Assembly: GCA_030263595.1 (NCBI GenBank)
Contig: SZPG01000020.1
Span: 26,375-90,374, forward strand
Reading direction: 5' to 3'
DNA length: 64,000 nt
Origin: Chloroflexi bacterium CFX6
Lineage (GTDB): Bacteria; Chloroflexota; Anaerolineae; Anaerolineales; Villigracilaceae
The notes under the pieces are model-generated. The model did not search any database. It had not been told where the DNA came from and saw only the letters and a program-made list of their open reading frames with translations. This document shows, piece by piece, positions 59,286-64,000 of the stretch. Position 1 is the first letter of the stretch; every line of letters starts with the position of its first letter. The translations under genes were made by a program, and so were the position numbers.

Positions 59286-59510
59286 ATGAACAAATTTCTC
59301 AACAAATGGTTTCGCAAATTTCACCGCTGGCTGGTATTGCCCTTCACTGCATTACTACTGACCGTCATCTTCGCGCGCGGCACGGCGCTTGGCGACGCCA
59401 CCCAGCGCATCCAGGCGGCGCTCATGATCGTCATGGCGATCACCGGCTTATACCTGTACCTGCTGCCGTACTGGACCAAATGGAAGCGGCAGAGGGTGAG
59501 AGCAGAATGA
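59286..59510 (+). CDS. Small two-helix membrane protein
   Basis: 74 residues. FRKFHRWLVLPFTALLLT resembles the first helix of PepSY-associated membrane proteins, and a second helix follows (ALMIVMAITGLYLYLLPYW). SD AAGGA. In series with the YHS gene. Confidence 0.72.
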   Translation: MNKFLNKWFRKFHRWLVLPFTALLLTVIFARGTALGDATQRIQAALMIVMAITGLYLYLLPYWTKWKRQRVRAE

Positions 59511-59569
59511 CCCCTGTCGTAAAAACCGCCAACTCGTTGGAATGGCTGGAAAGCCGAACGGAGTAAAAC

Positions 59570-60586
59570 ATGACCAATGCCATCGAAGTCGAAAACCTGA
59601 CCAAGTATTACGAAAAATTTCTTGCCGTGGACCGCATCAACTTCAGCGTGAGGCAGGGCGAGATATTTGGATTTCTCGGACCGAACGGCGCGGGGAAAAG
59701 CACCACCCAGCGGATGCTGACCACGCTTCTCACCCCGACCGAAGGGCTGATCCTGATCAATGGGCATGATCTCGCCCGCGACTCGTATCCCGCCAAACGG
59801 CAGATCGGGCTGGTGCCTGAAGAATCCAACGTCTACACCGAACTGACCGCCTGGGACAACCTGATGTTCACCGCCAGCATCTACCGCGTGCCGCGCAATG
59901 AGCGGGCAAAACGCGCCCAGGAATTGCTGGAAACCTTCGGCTTGTGGGATAAGCGCGATATCAAAGCCGAGAACTTCTCCAAAGGGATGCGCCGCCGACT
60001 CAGCATCGCCATGGCGGTCATCCACAAGCCGTCCCTGCTGTTTCTCGACGAACCCACGCCCGGGCTGGACGCGCAAAGCATCCGCGCGATATGGGAGTTG
60101 ATCCGCCAGATGAACGCGGAAGGGACGACCGTGTTCCTCACCACGCATCAGATCGAAGAAGCCAATCAGTTGTGCGACCGCGTGGCGATCATCTCGCACG
60201 GCAGGATCGCCGCCATTGATACGCCCGAACGTCTCAAAGCAAACTTCCGCCGCGTGCAATCGGTGGAGGTGGCGCTCGAGCCTTCAGAGACCCTAAAGGT
60301 TTCTGAAACCTTTAGGGTCTCGAACGGAGGGTTGGAATCCCTGCCCGGGGTGACGACGCAGGTCAAGGTCGGAGACAAGACGCGGCTGTACACCGAGGAC
60401 CCGTCGGCGCTGATTCCGCGCGTCGTCCAGTATGCCGAGTCTCACAACCTGCGAATCGTCAGCCTGAATACGCTCGGTCCCAGCCTGGAGGATGTCTTCC
60501 TCGAAATCACGGGTGGGCAGTTGGGCGCGGTCAAAAATGAAACAGACGATAAACCCGCCCGGCGCGGGATGGGAGGCAGAAAATGA
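59570..60586 (+). CDS. ABC transporter ATPase (drug/metal exporter type)
   Basis: 338 residues. Walker A GPNGAGKST, signature FSKGMRRRLSIA, Walker B LLFLDEPTPGLD and H-loop TTHQIEE. The C-terminal extension is of the DUF4162 type seen in bacitracin/daunorubicin-class exporters. Residues 240-251 are encoded by a perfect palindromic repeat (60287-60321) placed between the ATPase and the extension. Its stop overlaps the start of the permease by 4 nt. Confidence 0.93.
   Translation: MTNAIEVENLTKYYEKFLAVDRINFSVRQGEIFGFLGPNGAGKSTTQRMLTTLLTPTEGLILINGHDLARDSYPAKRQIGLVPEESNVYTELTAWDNLMFTASIYRVPRNERAKRAQELLETFGLWDKRDIKAENFSKGMRRRLSIAMAVIHKPSLLFLDEPTPGLDAQSIRAIWELIRQMNAEGTTVFLTTHQIEEANQLCDRVAIISHGRIAAIDTPERLKANFRRVQSVEVALEPSETLKVSETFRVSNGGLESLPGVTTQVKVGDKTRLYTEDPSALIPRVVQYAESHNLRIVSLNTLGPSLEDVFLEITGGQLGAVKNETDDKPARRGMGGRK
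60287..60321. repeat. Perfect 17-bp palindrome inside the ABC ATPase gene
   Basis: GAGACCCTAAAGGTTTC, T, GAAACCTTTAGGGTCTC. In frame. The same arms, further apart, lie at 55624-55719. Confidence 0.92.
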
Positions 60587-61338
60587 ATTTCGAGCGAATC
60601 AAAAACGAATTGGCTCAAGCCTGGACGGTGGCGCTCAAGGACGTGCGCGTCTATTACCTGCGCCCCGGCATGATCATGTTCGGCTTTCTCATGCCGTTCT
60701 TCATGTTCTTCTCGTTTTCAGTGAAGCGCGACGTGGGCGCGGCGGAAGGGGTGGCGCGCCTGCTGGCAATGGCGGTCTTCTTCACCGCGGGCGCGGCGGG
60801 ACCGTTCATCATCCCCACCGAGCGGAAGATCGGAACGTATGACCGCCTGCTTGCCGCGCCGATGTCCCTGATGACTCTGCTTCTGGGTAAGACGGCGGTG
60901 GGCGCGTTCTTTGCCATTGCGGTTTCGGGCGTGTCGCTGCTGGCAGGGTTGTTGTTCTTCGGCGCGGAGATACTACAACCGGGTTTACTGGCGGCGGGCA
61001 TTGTGCTGGGGGCGTTCTCCTTTTCCACGTTGGGATTGGCGTTCGGTTCCATGCCCACCACCAACCCCGGTGACGTACAGATGCCCAGCACGCTCCTGCG
61101 CTGGGGTCTGCTCTTCATCAGCGGCGTTTTCATCCCGTTGAGCGAGATGGCTCCCGCTGCGCGGGCGCTTGCCTATCTCTCCCCTCTGACCTACGCCCAG
61201 GATGTGATGAACCACGCCGTTTTGGGGAGTGGAGCAATCAACCCCTGGCTCGATCTGTTTGTGCTGGCGTTGAGCGGCGTGTTGTTTTTGATCCCGTCCG
61301 TCAAAATGCACCGACGGGCGCGTGTGTTGGGGAGGTAA
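60583..61338 (+). CDS. ABC-2 type permease
   Basis: 251 residues with six helices. ABC-2 membrane fold with GPFIIPTERKIGTYDRLLAAPM and SGVFIPLSEM. It pairs with the ATPase, whose stop it overlaps. Substrate unknown; a metal or drug export role is suggested only by neighbours. Confidence 0.92.
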   Translation: MNFERIKNELAQAWTVALKDVRVYYLRPGMIMFGFLMPFFMFFSFSVKRDVGAAEGVARLLAMAVFFTAGAAGPFIIPTERKIGTYDRLLAAPMSLMTLLLGKTAVGAFFAIAVSGVSLLAGLLFFGAEILQPGLLAAGIVLGAFSFSTLGLAFGSMPTTNPGDVQMPSTLLRWGLLFISGVFIPLSEMAPAARALAYLSPLTYAQDVMNHAVLGSGAINPWLDLFVLALSGVLFLIPSVKMHRRARVLGR

Positions 61339-61340
61339 AC

Positions 61341-62522
61341 ATGCCGCAGCCTTATTTCCTCATGTCGTTGCTTTATCTGTTCCTGGTCGGGCTTGCCGCG
61401 CTGGCTTCGATCCTGACGGGACTGGAGATCATCCCGTTGTTCGGGAGCCTGAAATGGTTAAGGGTACACCTGGTCACTCTCGGCGCGTTGACCGAGATCA
61501 CATTCGGGCTTGCCCCAACCCTGGTAGCGACCGCGCGCGACCTGCCGCGCCCGAAGATGCGCTGGGACATCTGGCTGAGCCTGAACGCGGGCATCGTGCT
61601 TTTGTTGATCGGAATTCCCACCATCACGCGCGCGCTCATCGTCACAGGCGGGACGCTCGTGGGCGTCGCCGTGGTGTTGCTCATCAAGCAATTGCTCGAC
61701 ATGCGCCCGGCGCAAAGTCAGCGAAAAGCCTCGAATACGGAGGGGCGCAGGTTCTACATCACCGGCTTGAGTTACCTGGTGATCGGCGGATTGGTCGGCA
61801 CGGGCTTGTGGCTCGGATGGAGCGAGGCGCTGCGCATCGCGTCTCCCATCGAGGTTCACGTCCACACCAACCTGTGGGGCTTCGCCGCCATCGTTCTGGC
61901 TGGCTTGCTGGTGGATTTATACCCCTCGTTTGCGAATCGCCCGTTGGCATGGCAGCGGAGCATTCCGTGGATCTACTGGTCAATGACGCTCGGCGCGCTG
62001 GGATTGATCGCCGGTCCGTGGCTGAACGTCAGCCTGTTCACCGTCGTCGGGCTGATCCTGCACACGCTCGGAAGCGTCCTGCTACTGGTCATCGCGATCA
62101 AGCCTCTCCTCGGCGAGCGCGGCGCGTGGACGCCCGGCGTGTGGCATTTGTTCACGTCGTACGTCTGGTTCTTCCTGCCGGTCGTGGTCGCGCCGTTGAT
62201 CGTCGCCCGCGCCTCGAATTTCCCCGTGCAGGAGATTTCGGGAAGCGGCGGTCCGATCCTGATCTTTGGCTGGATCGTGCAATTCGGCTACGCCCTGGTT
62301 CCCTATCTCTTCACCCGCTTCTTCGAGCCTCACAAACCCGCGCGCCTGGGCGGGACGTGGCTGAGTCTTGCCGCCGTCCATGCGGGGAGCGTCCTGTTCT
62401 GGGTCAGCCTCTTCTTCCCGAACATCGAAGCGGTCGCGCGGGCGGCTGCTTACGGATTCTGGATCCTCTCCGGGATCCCGATTTTGATCGCCCTATGGAA
62501 GAGTCTGCATTCCGGTTTGTAA
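61341..62522 (+). CDS. His-rich polytopic membrane protein, cbb3 subunit I-like
   Basis: 393 residues, about 11 helices. His in helices: LRVHLVTLGAL, EVHVHTNLWGFAAIVLAGL, ILHTLGSVLL, VWHLFTSYVWFF and AVHAGSVLFW. HVHTNLWGF resembles the HVHxGxLGW of CcoN-type oxidase subunits, but the CuB region is not clear. It could be a heme-copper relative or a heme carrier. SD GGAGG, 3 nt after the permease stop. A divergent cousin may be the GHxH protein at 45131. Confidence 0.6.
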   Translation: MPQPYFLMSLLYLFLVGLAALASILTGLEIIPLFGSLKWLRVHLVTLGALTEITFGLAPTLVATARDLPRPKMRWDIWLSLNAGIVLLLIGIPTITRALIVTGGTLVGVAVVLLIKQLLDMRPAQSQRKASNTEGRRFYITGLSYLVIGGLVGTGLWLGWSEALRIASPIEVHVHTNLWGFAAIVLAGLLVDLYPSFANRPLAWQRSIPWIYWSMTLGALGLIAGPWLNVSLFTVVGLILHTLGSVLLLVIAIKPLLGERGAWTPGVWHLFTSYVWFFLPVVVAPLIVARASNFPVQEISGSGGPILIFGWIVQFGYALVPYLFTRFFEPHKPARLGGTWLSLAAVHAGSVLFWVSLFFPNIEAVARAAAYGFWILSGIPILIALWKSLHSGL

Positions 62523-62571
62523 AGGACGGAATCCCTTTTTCTTATTCGGCTCGTCCGGGTTAGGAGACATC

Positions 62572-63837
62572 ATGCACGAAATAACAAGCATCCTGATTGA
62601 CTTGTTCATCATCTTCACCGCGGCGAAGATCGCCGGCGCTTTGTTCACGCGGCTGAAGCAGCCGTCCATTGTGGGCGAGGTGCTGGCGGGCATCCTCATC
62701 GGACCGTACGTGCTGGGCTGGGTGGGCGTTCCGAACGAGAGTTTCATCCACTTGTTCGGCGGCGACGAAGCCTCCGCTCACACCGCGTTGACGCTCACGC
62801 TCGACGTGCTGGCGGAACTGGGCGTGATCCTGCTGCTCTTCTTCGTCGGCTTGGAAACGCGCGTATCCGAATTGATGAAAGCGCGCGGGCGCGCATTATG
62901 GGTCGGCATATTGGGCATCCTCTTCCCCTTCGCCTTTGGGTTTGCGTTCATGCAACTGCTCGGGCGCACCGACCTGGAGTCCGCCTTCGTCGCCACTGCG
63001 ATGGTCTCGACCAGCATCGGCATCACGGCGCGGGTGCTGGGCGAGATCGGCGTTTTGCATCAGCGCGAGGCGCGCATCATCCTCGGCGCAGCAGTCGTGG
63101 ACGACGTGCTGGGTCTGCTGCTTTTGTCCGTTGTGAGCAGCACGGCTGGCGGCGGCGTGGATGTTTGGCAACTCCTGCTGACCATCCTCGAAGTCGCGCT
63201 CTTCTTTATATTCGTCGTATTGCTCGGCACGCGCATCGTGCGGCGGTATTCCATTCGCCTGGAGCGCGCGCCTATTCAAAACGCGCCCCTGTTCGTGACG
63301 CTGGTGGTCATGCTCGGTTTCTCCGCGCTGGCGGGCGCCATCGGGTTGGCGGCGATCATCGGCGCGTTCCTGGCAGGCTTGATGCTCTCCGAAGCGAAGG
63401 AACGCTATGACCTCGAGCGCCAGGCGAAGCCCATCTACGAATTCCTCGTCCCGTTCTTTTTCGTGGTGACCGGCACAAAGGTTGACCTGACCGCCTTCCG
63501 CGATCCGCAAGTCCTGGGGCTGGCGTTGGGCGTCACCGCGCTGGCGATCGTCGGCAAACTGGTCGGCGGCGGGCTGGCATCCATCGGGCTGCCCACGCGT
63601 TCCGCGCTGGTGATCGGCACGGGGATGACGCCACGCGGCGAGGTCGGTCTGGTGGTGGCATCCATCGGCGCCAGTTTCGGCGTCATCTCCGGCGACGCGT
63701 TCTCCGCCGTCGTATTCATGAGTCTGGCGACGACCCTGCTCGCGCCTCCCGTCCTGGTCTGGCTGTATCGCGGACGCAAGGCAAAGGGTGACGAATCTCA
63801 AAAGGATGCCGAAAGCCGCGGCTCTTCCCATCCATAA
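62572..63837 (+). CDS. Cation/proton antiporter (CPA2 family)
   Basis: 421 residues, 12 or so helices. Na_H_Exchanger fold: FTRLKQPSIVGEVLAGILIG, GLETRVSELM, and the core AAVVDDVLGLL with the DD-type ion site, then GTGMTPRGEVGLVVA. It exchanges Na+ or K+ for protons. SD AGGAG. Last forward gene before the regulator that runs off the right edge. Confidence 0.93.
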   Translation: MHEITSILIDLFIIFTAAKIAGALFTRLKQPSIVGEVLAGILIGPYVLGWVGVPNESFIHLFGGDEASAHTALTLTLDVLAELGVILLLFFVGLETRVSELMKARGRALWVGILGILFPFAFGFAFMQLLGRTDLESAFVATAMVSTSIGITARVLGEIGVLHQREARIILGAAVVDDVLGLLLLSVVSSTAGGGVDVWQLLLTILEVALFFIFVVLLGTRIVRRYSIRLERAPIQNAPLFVTLVVMLGFSALAGAIGLAAIIGAFLAGLMLSEAKERYDLERQAKPIYEFLVPFFFVVTGTKVDLTAFRDPQVLGLALGVTALAIVGKLVGGGLASIGLPTRSALVIGTGMTPRGEVGLVVASIGASFGVISGDAFSAVVFMSLATTLLAPPVLVWLYRGRKAKGDESQKDAESRGSSHP

Positions 63838-63849
63838 GCGGGATCGCCC

Positions 63850-64000
63850 CTAACGATTCCCGCGTTCTTCCAATCGTTTCGGGTCGAGCAGGACGATGGC
63901 TTGCTTCTCCACCCTGAGCAGATTCTCAGCCTCGAGCGTTTTCAGCGCGCGGCTCAACACGTCGCGCACCGTGCCAAGCCGCACCGCCATTTCGTCGAAG
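63850..64000 (-). CDS. Partial Crp/Fnr-type regulator, C-terminal end
   Basis: Only the last 50 codons are in the window. They read FDEMAVRLGTVRDVLSRALK then LEAENLLRVEKQAIVLLD and a stop, a winged-helix of the Crp type closely like the end of the regulator at 50198. It is convergent with the antiporter. The sensory domain lies beyond the edge. Confidence 0.85.
   Translation of the reverse strand, partial: FDEMAVRLGTVRDVLSRALKTLEAENLLRVEKQAIVLLDPKRLEERGNR

Noticed and set aside
1..64000. tRNA, rRNA, prophage or intact insertion sequence
   Set aside because: No cloverleaf-like intergenic sequence, rRNA motif, transposase or phage structural gene was recognised by eye; a dedicated scan was not possible.

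Overview
The window looks like a chromosomal contig from an uncultured, fairly GC-rich bacterium, most probably a Chloroflexota (Anaerolineae-like) member. That placement is inferred from overall gene content, a fused two-domain phosphofructokinase, a large lipoprotein alpha-2-macroglobulin, and several short palindromic repeats that sit inside reading frames. No rRNA, tRNA, CRISPR array, intact insertion sequence or prophage was found. Both ends cut genes: an unrecognised secreted protein on the left and a Crp/Fnr-type regulator on the right, both on the minus strand.

Layout. 1-3.1 kb: small secreted proteins, a NarL-type response regulator, a decayed coding remnant and a membrane-anchored DsbA-like oxidoreductase. 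3.2-9.9 kb: the alpha-2-macroglobulin, then an orphan DNA methyltransferase. 9.9-16.4 kb: rhomboid protease, guanylate kinase, TlyA-type rRNA methyltransferase, a UbiA-family prenyltransferase, mevalonate kinase, and a Kam/NpmA-like 16S rRNA A1408 methyltransferase behind a structured leader. 16.4-30 kb: mostly housekeeping and signalling (sensor kinase, DEAD-box helicase, class III cyclase, MutS2, tRNA-dihydrouridine synthase, RadA, nucleoside deaminase, Rrf2 regulator). 30-41 kb: urocanate hydratase, a TPR protein, a PadR/HAAS pair, a broken phosphodiesterase, a HigBA-type toxin-antitoxin pair, a candidate structured RNA, phosphofructokinase and a second orphan DNA methyltransferase.

41.2-50 kb is the most unusual block. 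It is a minus-strand cluster of at least seven membrane proteins, heme O synthase, a formylglycine-generating-enzyme-like lipoprotein, a polytopic protein with two GHxH motifs, a CopD-like protein and a BON protein, with Crp-like palindromes upstream and a Crp/Fnr gene at its edge. It contains two pairs of paralogues, one copy of which is broken. I infer a heme or respiratory membrane system that I cannot match to a named one. 50.9-55.5 kb: AraC regulator, D-aminopeptidase, MDR reductase and a chimeric gene relic. 55.7-64 kb: ferredoxin, M50 protease with CBS domains, a Met-rich YHS membrane protein with a YtkA-like lipoprotein (copper-type signatures), an ABC-2 exporter, a histidine-rich membrane protein and a cation/proton antiporter.

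Two themes run through the window. Several starts have a -10 hexamer only 6-7 nt upstream, suggesting leaderless transcripts, and two of these feed very short leader peptides. At least five families of short repeats are inserted in frame in conserved genes (tlyA, mevalonate kinase, DEAD helicase, mutS2, ABC ATPase and others), similar in concept to the Rickettsia palindromic elements.
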